Assembly (NCBI RefSeq): GCF_002099425.1
Contig: NW_018343991.1
Coordinates: forward strand, 17,358,501 to 17,422,500
Direction: 5' to 3'
Length of the DNA stretch: 64,000 nucleotides
From: Phascolarctos cinereus
Lineage: Eukaryota; Chordata; Mammalia; Diprotodontia; Phascolarctidae
Of the stretch, positions 1 to 10,271 are shown piece after piece. The notes beneath the pieces were generated by a model. That model did no database searches and was not told the origin of the DNA. It was given only the letters and a program-made list of their open reading frames with translations. Made by a program: the position numbers and the translations under genes. The stretch's first letter is position 1. Every line of letters starts with the position of its first letter.

Positions 1-84
1 GGTTCAAGTCTTGATACTTACTAGCTGTGTGACCCTGGGCAAGTCACTTAACCCCAATTGCCTCACCAAAAAAAAAAAAAAGAT
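1..84 (+). repeat. tRNA-derived CORE-SINE, 3' end, cut by window edge
   Basis: The stretch carries the marsupial SINE core "gaccctgggcaagtcactt" followed by "aaccccaattgcctcacc" and a 14-A tail. The head lies outside the window. It is the same family as the copies at 37556 and 54171. Confidence 0.9.
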
Positions 85-345
85 TCAAAAATGGAAGTTA
101 TTAGAAGAAATTTTAGGCTTGATATCAGAAAAAAACTTCCTACTAACTAGAGTTATCCCTAAGTGGAATAGCCTGCCAATGGGGATATTGGGTGTCACCT
201 CATTGGAGGTCATTAAACAGAGACTGGGTGTTCACTTGTTTGATATGTTATCATGGGGATCCCTTTTCAGGTGTGGGTTGAACTGGATGACCGCTAAGGT
301 CCTTTCCAGCTATAAAATTCTGCAATTCTGTGGAAGCCAAATTGC
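85..345 (+). repeat. L3/CR1-clade LINE, 3' end
   Basis: It shows the CR1/L3 3' signature in order: "aaaaacttcctactaacta", then "gtggaatagcctgcc", "ttggaggtcattaaacaga" and the end "ctggatgaccgctaagg...attctgtg". The same order is seen at 57740-58765, 51225-51470 and 56985-57215. The 112-residue open frame over it has no coding meaning. Confidence 0.8.
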
Positions 346-464
346 CTAGACTCCAAGTCTCAAAGACTATTCATACCACTATGCTGGCTCTTACTGGAAA
401 AGGCCTGTCTGTCTATCAGAAATCTCACAATCTAGTAGGCGAGATACGACGTTGATAAAAACGG

Positions 465-682
465 GGTCATAAAATTGAGAACTAGAAGAGACCTTAGAGG
501 CCATCTAGTTCAACCCACTCGATTAGAGAGGATGAAATCAAAGTTCAGAGAAGGGGAAGGGACTCCTCCAAGGTCAGCTATGGTATCTGTAGCTACTGTA
601 AACAAGTAGATCTGCCAAGTTTCTAACCCAGGTCCCTGGCTCCGAACCCTGGGCTATTTCCATCACATTTTACTGCCTCTTC
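465..682 (-). repeat. MIR-type SINE, antisense
   Basis: Antisense MIR order: "gaccttagaggccatctagt", an A-rich "gaggatgaaatcaaagttca", "aacccaggtccctgg" and a "ttactgcctct" end. It is well diverged, with no clear target duplication. Confidence 0.75.
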
Positions 683-689
683 TACGCTG

Positions 690-1035
690 AGTCAAGGTAG
701 AGTAGGACATATGAGGAAAGAGGGACAAAATGCTATGAGAGTGTGAAAGAAACAAAGGTCTAATGCTTCTCTGCTTCTCCACAGGGAGAGGGGAGGAAGG
801 AGATCATTCCAGGTGGAGACAACAGCAAAGAAAGGGAGACTGGGAGAGAGCCTGGGGTGGGTGGGGCCAATGAAAAGATTCACCCGACTGGAGTGGAGGG
901 TGAACACTGAGGAGTACTAAAACTGGATGAGTGGATTGAGAGCCAGACTATGGAGAGTCTTGAAACCCAAGGAGAGGGAGACAGGGAGCCATTGAAGGCT
1001 TTTGAGAAAGGTAGTGACATGATTAAAGTGGGACA
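690..1035 (-). repeat. L2 LINE 3' region, antisense
   Basis: The phrases "gagatcattccagg" and "gacagggagccattgaagg" followed by "gtagtgacatgat" are the antisense of the L2 3' region that ends in "ctccctattacctcc". It is diverged and 5' truncated. Confidence 0.7.
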
Positions 1036-1039
1036 GCAG

Positions 1040-1190
1040 CTGGGGTGTAGTAGAAAGGAGATACTCTCTGTGTTTGAATGTTTGCTCTGCTATTTACCAC
1101 CTCTGTGACCCTGAGCAAAAGCCCTTCACCTCGACTGGCATCAGTTTCCTCATCTGTACGATGACGAGGGATGAGCCAGTCCCTAAGGAA
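1040..1190 (+). repeat. MIR-type SINE
   Basis: Sense MIR core: "gctctgctatttaccacctc", "tgtgaccctgagcaaaagcc" and "cagtttcctcatctgta". Confidence 0.7.
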
Positions 1191-1390
1191 TCTTAGGATC
1201 ATAAATCTAGAGTTGGAGGTCATTTAGTCCAACTCTCTTGCTTTACAGATATGAAAACTGAGCCCCAAAAGGTGAATCAATCTGCCTAGGGACATACAGG
1301 CAAAAATGGTAAAGTCAAGATTTGAACCCAGGTCTCTTGAGTCAAAGGCCATCACTTTTTCCATTGTACCATCTGACTTTTCTAGTCTTG
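1191..1390 (-). repeat. MIR-type SINE, antisense
   Basis: Antisense MIR with "gagttggaggtcatttagtc", "gctttacagatatgaaaact", "tttgaacccaggtctcttga" and "ccattgtaccatctgac". It lies next to the sense MIR at 1040. The 103-residue minus-strand frame that starts here is a shadow of the repeat. Confidence 0.75.
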
Positions 1391-1664
1391 CTCTACATCC
1401 TGCGCTATCCAAGGGAATTTGGGTGGGCCTGAACTGACTTGTGTGTACAGAATAAGGGAGAGACTTCCTAGTGTGAGTGAAGATACCCTTTAAGGACTGC
1501 ACCTTGTTTTCCATCCTGATGCCCCTGACCACCAAGGAGATAATTGTGCAATTTAGTCAAAGATTCTGATTCTCTGCTTTTACAAACTTCTGGACATGAT
1601 ATCAAATCATGGAGTTAAAAGGTATCTCAAAGTAGTCCAATTCCTAAGTGAAGCCCAATATTAC

Positions 1665-2025
1665 TAATACAGTTAAATTCAACCAGAGTTTATCAAGTGT
1701 CTACTGTATACAAAGCCCTGTTCTAGAGGCTGAGAGTACAGAGATCGATGAGACGGAGACCTTGCTCTTCAGGAGTTTAAGGGGGCTGGGTGTCAAATAC
1801 ACAAATAACTATGACCCAAGGGAAAATGAGATCAGCAGTGAGGAGAAATTTGAGTGAAGAAAAAACATTTCCACTTAGGAGAAAGAATGGGAAGATTCTC
1901 CTTCTCCTCTCAGGAAAGGCTTCGTGAAGAAGATGCCATTTGAACTTGAAGGAAAAGAGAGATTTCGATACACGGAAAATGGGGTGGGGTATCCACAGTC
2001 TATTCCAGGCATGGGGCATGTGGGT
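1665..2025 (-). repeat. L2 LINE 3' end, antisense
   Basis: It starts with the antisense L2 terminus ("tatcaagtgtctactgtata") and continues through "caggaaaggcttcgtgaaga" and "attccaggcatggggcatg". The next L2 copy starts right after it in the same orientation. Confidence 0.7.
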
Positions 2026-2029
2026 AACC

Positions 2030-2790
2030 AATTGACCAAAAGGTATTTATTAAGAACCTAGTATGTTCCCTGTACTGTGCTAGGCAGTAGGGATATGTAG
2101 GGTAGCCACTCTTACAAGTTTCTGGGGTGTCCCTGGAAGCTTGTAGGAGGAGGCTAACAAAGACAAAAAGTAGTGTAAATTCTACCAAGGGAAACCACAC
2201 ATATATAAATATACACACAGTACCAGTGGGATACTGGCAATTGAAGGAATCAGGAAAGGGCTCACGTAGAAGAATGGGACATCTGAGCTGAGTTTTGAAG
2301 GGAGCTAGAAGTTCTTACACCTGGAAGGAAGGCATTACAGATATAGGAGACAGACTCTGTAAGGGAATAGAGAGGGGAGCTGGAAGGATGATAACCAAGA
2401 CAATTTGGCTGGAATGTAGAGAGTGAAAAAGGGAGTCATAAATATGTAAACAACCTGGAAAAATAGTCTGGAGCTACATTGCTTTAAATGCCAAAAAGAA
2501 GGCTTCTATCTTAGCCTAGAGATAACAGGGAGCCACTGAAGTTTTTAGAGAAGGGGAATGGAACACTCAATACTATGCTGAATGTCACTTCAGCAGCTGT
2601 GTGGATGATGGATTTGGCAGGGGAGAGATCTGAGACAGGGAGATCAATTAGGAAGCTACCGCAATAGTCAAAGCACTGCTGGCCTGAGCTGAGAAGGCTG
2701 TAGAAGGGAGAGATATTATGGTAGTACAATGGACAAGATTTGGCAAATGATTGGGTGTGGGGGTGAACAAAGGAAGTGAAGAGTAGAGAT
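2030..2790 (-). repeat. L2 LINE 3' region, antisense, about 760 bp
   Basis: One of the longest L2 stretches here. In order it shows "ggtatttattaagaacctag", "gctgagttttgaagggagc", "aacagggagccactgaag", "tgtggatgatggatttggc" and "aagctaccgcaatagtcaaa". All are antisense matches to the L2 3' region. No coding part is recognisable. Confidence 0.75.
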
Positions 2791-2799
2791 AATCGAGAT

Positions 2800-3390
2800 A
2801 GCCCTTTAGTGACTCAATTCATTCCCTTTTGCGGTAGTTCTAATAATTAAGAATTTTCAGTCTTGTATTGAATAAAAATTTACCTTTTAAAACATCTGGA
2901 TGACTGAGTGAAGTCTTTGGGTGCTCCCAGACTCTGCCTCCATCCTATGAAAACGCTGAGTGGAAAACCAAACAGTTCAACAGGCTGCCTGGTGTCTCGG
3001 TCTGTATCACCTCAAGACTTCTCACCTGACTGCTTAAAAAAGAGAGTGGCCATTTATATCAGAGTCCCCAAGCCAGCGCAATAGGATACAGACTGGTGGG
3101 AAAACGTGATGATTAAACACTGTCTTCACACACGCTGTGTTTCGGCTAAGCTCACAGAGTGACCTCCCCAAGATAAGTTTAGTTTGTGTAATTCTGTGCC
3201 CCAAGATGATGATTATTAGACCATATTATCATATATATTTAATATACATTATTAATATGTATCACATATATTTAAAAGAAATAGCAAGTTGTACATAATA
3301 GATTTGCAGTTTCATGTACAATCATCTTTTTATTATGCTATTTGTAGAAATGCTTGTTTTATTCCAGAAATTAAAAACAATTTCTTAAAA
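2800..3390. other. no gene seen; apparently unique, AT-rich in its second half
   Basis: No repeat signature was recognised. From 3215 to 3400 the sequence is strongly AT-rich ("tatatttaatatacattatt"). 3040-3200 is more complex and could be single-copy DNA. Confidence 0.4.
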
Positions 3391-3394
3391 AAAT

Positions 3395-3700
3395 TAAAAA
3401 TCATATTATCCCAGGTAGAAAGCTAGAAAGGACATCTAGTCCAAACCCCCTCTTTTACAGAGGAGGGAACAGACTCTGGCTTTGCCCAGGGTTACCCTAG
3501 TAAATAGTAAATGAACCAGGTCCTAAGATCCTAGATTTAAAATCAGAAGAGACCTTAGAGGAGAGTGAGTCCAAAGGCTTCAGTTTACAAATGAGAAAAC
3601 TGAGGCACAGAAATGTCAAGTGACTTGTGCAGGGTCACGCAGCTAGTACCTTATCTAGCTAGTACACCACACTGCCTGTTACTTTCCTGAAGCCAGACCA
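3395..3700 (-). repeat. two adjoining MIR-type SINEs, antisense
   Basis: The first (3395-3530) carries "aggacatctagtccaaaccc" and "tttacagaggagggaacaga". The second (3536-3700) carries "agaagagaccttagaggaga", "aatgagaaaactgaggcaca" and "gggtcacgcagctagta". Confidence 0.8.
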
Positions 3701-3835
3701 TGTACTCCTTCTGTAGTACCACCATGCCGCCTGTGATAGGACATCTCTTTGGGAATAATATCCAGGCAGTAGACACAGAAAATTACTTTGCTTTAGGTCA
3801 AAAATCATTGGTTAAACAATTCTTATAGTCTAGGA

Positions 3836-4012
3836 GGGGCAGGTAGGTGGCAAAGTGGATAAAGTGCTAGGCCTGGGGTCAGAAAGACCTAAGTTCCAAT
3901 CTAATCTCAGATACTTACTACCCTGGGCAAGTCACTTCAACCTGTTTGCCTCAGTTTCTTCATATGTCAAATGAGCTGGAGAAGGAAATGGCAAACCGTC
4001 TTTGCCAAAAAA
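3836..4012 (+). repeat. marsupial MAR1-type SINE
   Basis: The head "ggggcaggtaggtggcaaag" is followed by "ctgggcaagtcacttcaacc", "gagctggagaaggaaatggc" and "gtctttgccaaaaaaa". The A-run cuts the usual "ccccaaatggggtc" tail short. Confidence 0.9.
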
Positions 4013-4254
4013 AAAAACCCAAATGTGGTCGCTACTGAACAATAATAAATAGTCTTGGCACTGTGATCATCTCCGGGCCACACATATAGAAAGATTATAG
4101 CACCTACTCTCAAACAGTATACAATTTTCCTGAGGGGAATGGGAGAAGGAGGGGGCATACAACACAAGGGAGAATGTGATAGGGTATGCTAAGTTTGGGT
4201 TTTTGTTTCATTCAATGGGGAATTCAGCAAATTGATGGATTTTTCTTTAAAAAA

Positions 4255-4475
4255 AAAAAGAATGGCTTATGTATTTTTTTTCAATTAACAAGCATTTATT
4301 TTCTTTCCCCTCAATTTAGAAGAAAAATAAAACCCTCATGACAAATAGACATAGTCAGACAAAACAAATTCCCACATCGTCCATGTTCAGAAAGTATGTT
4401 TCACTCTGCACCTTGAATCCATCAGCTCTCTGTCAGGAGGTGGGTAATTGCTGGCTTTTTCACGGCCTTGTATGG
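4255..4475 (-). repeat. L1 3' end, antisense
   Basis: The order "aacaagcatttattttcttt", "gaaaaataaaaccctcatga", "caaaacaaattcccacatcg", "gtcaggaggtgggtaa" matches the copy at 42450-42790, which continues into the antisense end of an L1 ORF2. Confidence 0.6.
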
Positions 4476-4689
4476 ACTCCCTTAGGCCAAGCCCACAGTG
4501 AGAAAGGCGCAGAAAGCAGCTGATTCTTACAGATCTCAGGGACTTTCCTCAGAGTTCAAGAAGGGCCACTTTTCCCTGGCTGCCTCCTAGGCCTTCTTCT
4601 GGGTCAATCCCTGTCAATAGGAGCACAGAGCGGGCCAGGACTGAGCACAAGGACAAAGGAACTGAGAGGAAACCGAGATTCTGAAAGCC

Positions 4690-4830
4690 TTGATCTCCCA
4701 TCATAGAACCAAAAGCTGTCAGAGATGGAAAGGGCTTTAGAAACCTCTAGTCCATTTTTTTCTCATTTTTCCAAAGGTACAAATCAAGAATCAGAGAAAT
4801 AAAGAGACTTCTCCAAGGACATCTGCTTTC
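4690..4830 (-). repeat. MIR-type SINE fragment, antisense
   Basis: "gtcagagatggaaagggctt", "aaacctctagtcca" and "agacttctccaagga" keep antisense MIR order. It is strongly diverged. Confidence 0.6.
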
Positions 4831-4939
4831 CTAAAGCAAAGCTAAGACTAGATTGCCAGCCTATGGGATAAACTTAACCCCTCCCCCTCCACAATAACAT
4901 AACCCTTCCCCCTCACAACACACAATTTCCATTTATTAA

Positions 4940-5105
4940 AACTCCTCCATTCCTTCAAGGCCCAACTCAAATGGCCCCTCCTTCATGAAGCTTTCTGTGA
5001 TTTCTCCTTCCTCTTCTTAATCTCACTAGATCATAAGGCCTCAGTGCAGGGGCCTCTCTTGAACTGGTTTCAGCATTCATCACCCATTTGACAGCTTGTT
5101 ACTTT
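4940..5105 (+). repeat. L2 LINE 3' region, sense
   Basis: "ccttcaaggcccaactcaaa" and "ccttcatgaagctttctgtg" are the conserved L2 segment before the 3' terminus. Confidence 0.8.
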
Positions 5106-5345
5106 ATTTAATTCAATTCACCCAATATCTATTAAGTGTTTGTTATGTGCAAGGCACAATAGTGCTAGACACTGGAGATGGAAAAACAAAAATAGATGAA
5201 TCCCTGCCCTCAAGGAGCTCACATTCTGTTGGGTGGATCCAATAAATACACAGAAAAATAAATATAAGGTAGTCAGAGGAGTGGTATAATCATGGGTGGA
5301 GACCAGAAAATTTGGTACCAGCAGGAAGTAGAACCTAGGTGTTTA
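5106..5345 (-). repeat. L2 LINE 3' end, antisense
   Basis: It begins at the antisense L2 terminus ("ctattaagtgtttgttatgt") and runs through "ccctgccctcaaggagctca". It sits head to head with the sense L2 at 4940. Confidence 0.8.
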
Positions 5346-5772
5346 TTCAATAATTCTAGGAGGAAGAAGAGGAAAATCAAAGCTGGAAGCCTGTCCTAGG
5401 TCCCCATTCACACACTTGCCTATTTAATTGTTTCCCAGCCAGGCATATACCCCACTACTGCTCTGTGAGGGCATTGCCATCTCTGCATCCCCTTCTGTTG
5501 CCACCTGCCTGTCTGTGTCCAAGGAGGTGAGATTGTTCTATAGGGGAAAAAAAAAAGAATGGGTAGGACTATGTTGGGGGTGGGGGGAGACCAAGAGGAA
5601 AAAGCAATTTGGAGATTCCTTCTGTTTTTTAGAAGTTCTTTCTTTTTCCAACATCTTTTTAAATTTTCAGTTTAATTTCCTCTAACAGTTCCATGATAAA
5701 TGCCTCACACAGCTGAAAATTTCTGTCAATCAGGTTCAATATCCAATGGTTGTTTGGAGGTCAAGAAAAAAG

Positions 5773-5774
<2 letters not shown>

Positions 5775-5819
<45 letters not shown>
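5775..5819. repeat. (CA)n microsatellite
   Basis: About 22 uninterrupted AC dinucleotides, followed by a degenerate CACT/CACA stretch to about 5835. Thr-His open frames here are products of the repeat. Confidence 0.99.
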
Positions 5820-5820
<1 letters not shown>

Positions 5821-5984
5821 CACTCACACTCACCAAACGGACAGATGCAAACCCAAACGCATACACTCACTCCATCAAGGCCCCGTTGGGTTCTCACTCA
5901 AAACAGCAGCTCCTCGGTGCACACACAATTCATGTCCTCCCCAGAATGAGAAGACTTGTCGGGTTCCATCTGTGGTTTTTCAGG

Positions 5985-6340
5985 TGGTAATTAACCTTTG
6001 CTGGGATGGCTAAGCTGGCCCAGTGAACGTGGATCCAAACCGACCGTTTCATCGAGTCGAGGCCATGGCTCAAATGTAATTAACTGTGACTTATACACCA
6101 GTTGCTTTAGTGTGATGTCAGCTCCTGCACATTGTTTATTTTAATTAAAACAGAAATTGCAGGTCTTGAGCGCTTGTAATTACAGCCCATGGACTAAATT
6201 TACCAAGGCCCCTAATTAGCCTGAAACATGTCTACCTGACTCGAGGTGTGAGTTAGAACATGACTAGTGCAGAGCATTACATGTGCAGTGATGGAGACAC
6301 AGTCAAAGGGATGATGGGCTCAGAGCTGCTGAAAGTAAAC
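5985..6340. promoter_or_regulatory. candidate enhancer-like unique island with five TAATTA cores
   Basis: No repeat signature is visible. Five homeodomain-type TAATTA cores lie at 5988, 6077, 6142, 6177 and 6213. A CRE-like TGATGTCA lies at 6113-6120 and a forkhead-like TGTTTATTTT follows at about 6134. Clusters of TAATTA in unique DNA are common in conserved developmental enhancers. Conservation was not tested, so the role is inferred. Confidence 0.4.
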
Positions 6341-6567
6341 TTCATCTGGTGTTTCAAGGCTGGGCCCTGAAGCCCTATCTCAGTGCTCTTCCTTAGCTGC
6401 ACACCAGCGACGGCAGCAAACTCAGGCAAATTCTTGGGTCAGCTGGCTCCCCCCACCCCCACCCCAAAGACATACTCACTCTGAGGCCTCCCGTGTGTGG
6501 CTGGATCAGAGGTGGCCTCTAGCTACTAGGGACAAGTCCATAGAGGGGAAGCGATTTGTCCACAATC

Positions 6568-6755
6568 ACAGAAAGATTGGAACAGTAGAAAGATGACTGC
6601 CTCTAGAATCAGCAGACATGGGTTCAAATCTCACCTCCGATATTCACCGCCTGGGCCTAGATTACTTGGTCTGTAAAATGAGGTGTTGGAACTCGATGGC
6701 TTCCAGTCTAGGTCTAGGAGTCCATGATGTCGGGTCCTGTGACTCTAAATTCACC
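6568..6755 (+). repeat. MIR-type SINE
   Basis: "gaacagtagaaagatgactg", "gggttcaaatctcacctccg", "tggtctgtaaaatgaggtgt" and "ggaactcgatggcttccagt" give a nearly full-length sense MIR. Confidence 0.85.
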
Positions 6756-6849
6756 AAACTCTCTCTACAGCAAACACCAAGAACCCACCGGCTTCTGTCA
6801 GCTGGCAATTCATTAGTCAAACTCAAGCCAACTGGGGATTAACACAACT

Positions 6850-7010
6850 ATTTTAAAAATAATGGTACCTGACATTTGTGAAGTGCTTTACAAAGAGCAC
6901 TTTAGAGACATTATTGCATCTGATCCTAACAAAAGCCCTGTGAGATAGGTAGCAAAAGTATTATTCTGCCCATTTTACAGATGAGGACCAAGGCTCTTGG
7001 GAAATCATGG
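6850..7010 (-). repeat. MIR-type SINE, antisense
   Basis: "gacatttgtgaagtgcttta", "gatcctaacaaaagccctgt" and "cccattttacagatgaggac" follow the "aacatttatatagcgcttt" type of MIR seen also at 8858, 17398, 19375 and 58970. Confidence 0.85.
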
Positions 7011-7269
7011 AATGTTGTCAGCAAAGGAAAGCCTTCAAACAGCCAGCAGGGGACAATGCCAGGGACAGTGGAACTCCTGGCTCCTTTTCCCTGTGGTATT
7101 GGCAAGGGTTCAGGAAATCAGCCCTGTGCTAGACCCTGGACATAAGGTTTTGTGAGACCAGCAGGGGGAGTGAATTCTAGCAAAGCGTCTCCTGGTAGAG
7201 CAAGAGGTGAGTATGAAAGCTGAGTGTGAGAATCCTGGAAAGTGCCTGGCCACTGATTTCCTTCCTAGC

Positions 7270-7470
7270 TTTGGCTGCATATCCACTTGCCACCAAACTA
7301 AACATCAGTTAACTGCAGATTTCCTTGCAGCCACGTGAAGGCCTGTCCATCATCGGTCTTGTCCGATTGTCAATGGGACAACAGGTACAGGTATTCATCT
7401 GCAATGACGTCAGCCGAAAGGTCAACATAAACAGTTAAGTTTACAAAACTTGGAAAAAGTACGTTTTGAA
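7270..7470. promoter_or_regulatory. candidate regulatory unique island with consensus CRE
   Basis: No repeat signature. A full consensus cAMP-response element TGACGTCA lies at 7405-7412, followed by "aggtcaaca", a nuclear-receptor half-site-like sequence. Full CREs with an intact CpG are rare in old CpG-poor DNA, which is why this site stands out. Function is inferred. Confidence 0.35.
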
Positions 7471-7489
7471 TAAGACCAAACCCAGCCAT

Positions 7490-7592
7490 GCGTCTCCAGT
7501 GTTCCTCTTCTGCCTGGCATTCAAGGCCATCACCTGCCACTACTTTATCTTTCCAGCCTTAGCTCACATTCCTTCCCTCTAGTCGGTCAAAT
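7490..7592 (+). repeat. L2 LINE fragment, sense
   Basis: "tgcctggcattcaaggccat" and "tttccagccttagctcacat" are typical internal L2 3' phrases. Confidence 0.75.
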
Positions 7593-7594
7593 GG

Positions 7595-7880
7595 CGGTCC
7601 ACAAGCATTTATTTAGGGCCAGGCACTGACTATTGCCAGGCTTTGTACTAAGCCTTGGGGATTCAAAGCAAGAAAAAAGCATCATCGATACCCTCAACAC
7701 TCTTATAGTCTGATGATGGGTGAGACCACATTCAAATAACTAGGTACGACAAGGTATATATGATGTAGAGACTAACTCAGAGGGTCGGCACTGGGGGTGC
7801 GGGAGGGAAGCTTCCTGCAGAAAGAGGGGTCTGAACTGAGTCTTGAAGCAAGACTAGGAAGCCAGGAAGCCTCTATGTAC
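7595..7880 (-). repeat. L2 LINE 3' end, antisense
   Basis: Antisense terminus "agcatttatttagggccagg", then "aagccttggggattcaaagc", "gaagcttcctgcagaaagag" and "tctgaactgagtcttgaagc". Confidence 0.8.
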
Positions 7881-7899
7881 CTTAAACTCTAATCAAATA

Positions 7900-8110
7900 G
7901 AGTAACTCCTTTCCCACTCCCAAACATACACTTCATTCTCACGTCTCCTTCCTTCTGCTCCAGCTCTTCCCCAGGTCCAGAGCACCTTCCCTTGCCTGTC
8001 CTCTTTGCCTATTTAACTCTACCCACTCTTTAAATCCCTGCCTCCGGTACTTATTAGCTATGTGACCCTGGGTGAATCTCTGTGTCTCTGAGCCTCAGGC
8101 AGCTCTTTAA
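7900..8110 (+). repeat. L2-like fragment followed by a MIR fragment
   Basis: 7900-8045 is a diverged sense L2 segment ("ctcttccccaggtccagagc"). 8046-8110 switches to a MIR core ("ttagctatgtgaccctgggt"). Confidence 0.5.
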
Positions 8111-8204
8111 CACTGATCCACTAAGTTATAGATCAGCGGTGAGCTGTACTGTTGGAAGGAGCTTCTGCACTGGTGATGTAACAGCTCTTTGAACATTGCC
8201 ATAT

Positions 8205-8515
8205 TTGACCTCTAAAACTCTGCAGAAATGGCTCCTCTTCCAGGAAGCTTTACCTGATCAACCCCAGTGATTATCATCCTTCCCCTCCAGAATTCTCACA
8301 ATTTTGTAACTTTGCACTAATCATATACTATTGTTATATAAGAGCTATTTGTTTTGGCATTTTACCCCCTACTAGATAGAGGTTAAGCTCCACAAGTACA
8401 GAGACAGCTACACTTATCTGACCTTCACAGGTCTTCCCTAACCTCCCCCAGCCCAGAAGAGGGCTTTGAGGAGAGACTGAGTTCCATAAATATCTGTTGC
8501 TACCTAAGGGCAAAG
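8205..8515 (+). repeat. L2 LINE 3' region, sense
   Basis: "tggctcctcttccaggaagc", "tttacctgatcaaccccagt" and "tagaggttaagctccacaag" keep L2 order. It ends at "gttccataaatatctgttgc", a decayed form of the L2 terminus. Confidence 0.7.
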
Positions 8516-8527
8516 ATCTAGCTACAG

Positions 8528-8858
8528 GAGCAGTAATAGCCACAGCAGCAGTAGCAGTAGCAGTAGCAGCAGCAGCAGCAGTAATAGCAGCAGTAGTAGT
8601 AGCAGGAATAGTAGAAATAGAAGCAGTCGTAGGAGTAGCAGAAGCAACAGAAGAAGCAGCAGCACTAGCAGTAGCAGTAATAGTAGCAGCAGCAGCAGCA
8701 GTAGCAGTAGTAGTAGCAGCAATAGTAGAAGCAGCAGAGGTAGTAGTAATAGCAGCAGCAGTAGCAGCAGGAATAGCAGAAAAAGAGGAGGAAGAGAAGA
8801 GGAGGAGGAGCAGGAGTAGGAGGAATAGCAGTAGTAGCAGTAGAAGGAGGAGTAATAG
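8528..8858. repeat. compound (AGC/AGT/AAT)n trinucleotide microsatellite
   Basis: About 330 bp of AGC, AGT and AAT/AAG triplets in near-perfect 3-bp register, grading into GAGGAGGAA near the end. Phase is kept and stops are few, so long simple-sequence frames occur on both strands: Ala/Val-rich on plus, Leu-rich on minus. Neither has gene context. Confidence 0.97.
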
Positions 8859-9115
8859 CTAACATTTATATAGCATTTACTATGTGATAGGCACTGTGCG
8901 AAGCACTTTACAGTTATGCTCTCATTTGTTCCACACAACAACCCTAAGAGGTAGGTGCTATTATCTCTGTGTTATTGATGGGGAAATTGAGGCAGACAGC
9001 AGTTCTATGACTTTCCCATGGTCACACAGCTAGTAATGTCTGAAGCCATGTTTGAACTCAGGTCCTCCAGCCTCCATTCCAGTGCTCCAGTCTCTGTTCC
9101 CCCTAGTTGCTTTAA
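8858..9115 (-). repeat. MIR-type SINE, antisense
   Basis: "taacatttatatagcattta", "tgcgaagcactttacagtta", "aaccctaagaggtaggtgct" and "ggtcacacagctagtaatgt" make an almost complete copy. It directly abuts the trinucleotide array. Confidence 0.9.
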
Positions 9116-9147
9116 GCAGTCGTGTTGATAGCCTCTTTCATGGAAGC

Positions 9148-9325
9148 AGTGTGGTTCAGTGGAAAGAACACGGACTCTAGACTCGGAAGACCTAAAATGG
9201 AATCCCACCTAGCACACTTACTACTCAACTTCCCCATACTTTAGTTTCATCCATTGTAAAGTAAGGGGACTGGATTAGATGGTCCCTGTGGTCTCTTCCA
9301 GTACTAGATCTGTGATTCTATGTAC
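9148..9325 (+). repeat. MIR-type SINE
   Basis: "gtggttcagtggaaagaaca", "ggactggattagatggtccc" and "tctgtgattctatg" show a nearly full-length sense copy. Confidence 0.85.
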
Positions 9326-9379
9326 TTTGCAGGAGAAAAATATCTGTCTACTCTGAGAGAAGAGATTTTCACTCATAAA

Positions 9380-9780
9380 CAAATAAGAACATATGTGGCA
9401 ATACATGTGGAATCCTTTATCTGCTGTTTCTTTATTAAAGACATAACTCATAACATATTAAAACTTTAAACCATACTTAGAGCCTTCTGTTCAGCACGAG
9501 GTGCCCATGCTCTGCATTCTCCAACATCATTATCTAAACCAATTTCCATTTGGGAGGGGATCAGGGAGAGAAAGCCTTTTCATGTGTGTGTAATACATGA
9601 AGGCTGGTCTTGGCTCTGCCACAGAGGTGGACTAACTCGTAGGCGCTGTGCTGCCATAACCCTCCCTTCCACATTCATGAAGATGGATGTTGTCGGGGAT
9701 TTTGGCCATCTCAGATTCTTTATGGATGCGCCATATGACAACTTTGCAAGTTTTCTGGGGAGAAGTCAGGGCTTCAGGGG
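9380..9780. other. no gene seen; apparently unique DNA
   Basis: No repeat signature was recognised. The stretch includes "tcattatctaaaccaatttc" and "gatgcgccatatgacaactt". It could be single-copy and conserved, but no coding frame or splice structure is evident. Confidence 0.35.
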
Positions 9781-10054
9781 CAGGCACAGGAAAGCCTTAT
9801 AGCAATGCCCTTGATGGCTGTGCTCAGCCTACAAAGTGTCGGCCCAGCCTCATGGTGCCCTGCATTTAGTTGGCTTCTTCGTGAGCAAGAAAGTGGGAGT
9901 ACAGGAGGAAAGGTGTCAGGGTATGGGGTGAAAAGCTCAGGTGTAATTGGGAGATCTGGGTTCAAGCACCAGTTCTGACTCATATGATTATGTACTTCAG
10001 AGCTGGAAGGGATCTTTAAAATCATTTAAGAGGTAATCTCTGAAAGGCAAAATA

Positions 10055-10245
10055 GGAGAGTGCCCAAAGCCTATAGAAAACCAGGAAGAGCTAGATTCAA
10101 AACCCAGCTCTGCTACTTACTACTCACATGACCTTAAGCAAATCACTTAAACTCTCTCTGTCTCATTTCCATTTGTAAATTGAGGGGGGAATGAAGTGAT
10201 CCCCAATGCATTTTGCATCTCTGTATCCTGTGGTTCTATGATGAC
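10055..10245 (+). repeat. MIR-type SINE
   Basis: "cagctctgctacttactact", "catgaccttaagcaaatcac" and "cctgtggttctatg" show sense MIR order. Confidence 0.8.
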
Positions 10246-10271
10246 ATATACATGTTCTTTCAGTACTCTGA

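Noticed and set aside
1224-1535. 103-codon minus-strand frame
   Set aside because: It lies mainly in an antisense MIR; no domain or splice structure.
5700-6013. Thr-His repeat frames as a host peptide
   Set aside because: They come from the (CA)n microsatellite; the same happens at 62722-63212.
8497-8941. Long Ala/Val-rich (plus) and Leu-rich (minus) open frames as proteins
   Set aside because: They are products of a 3-bp periodic microsatellite that has few stop codons in any frame; no start context, splice sites or domain.
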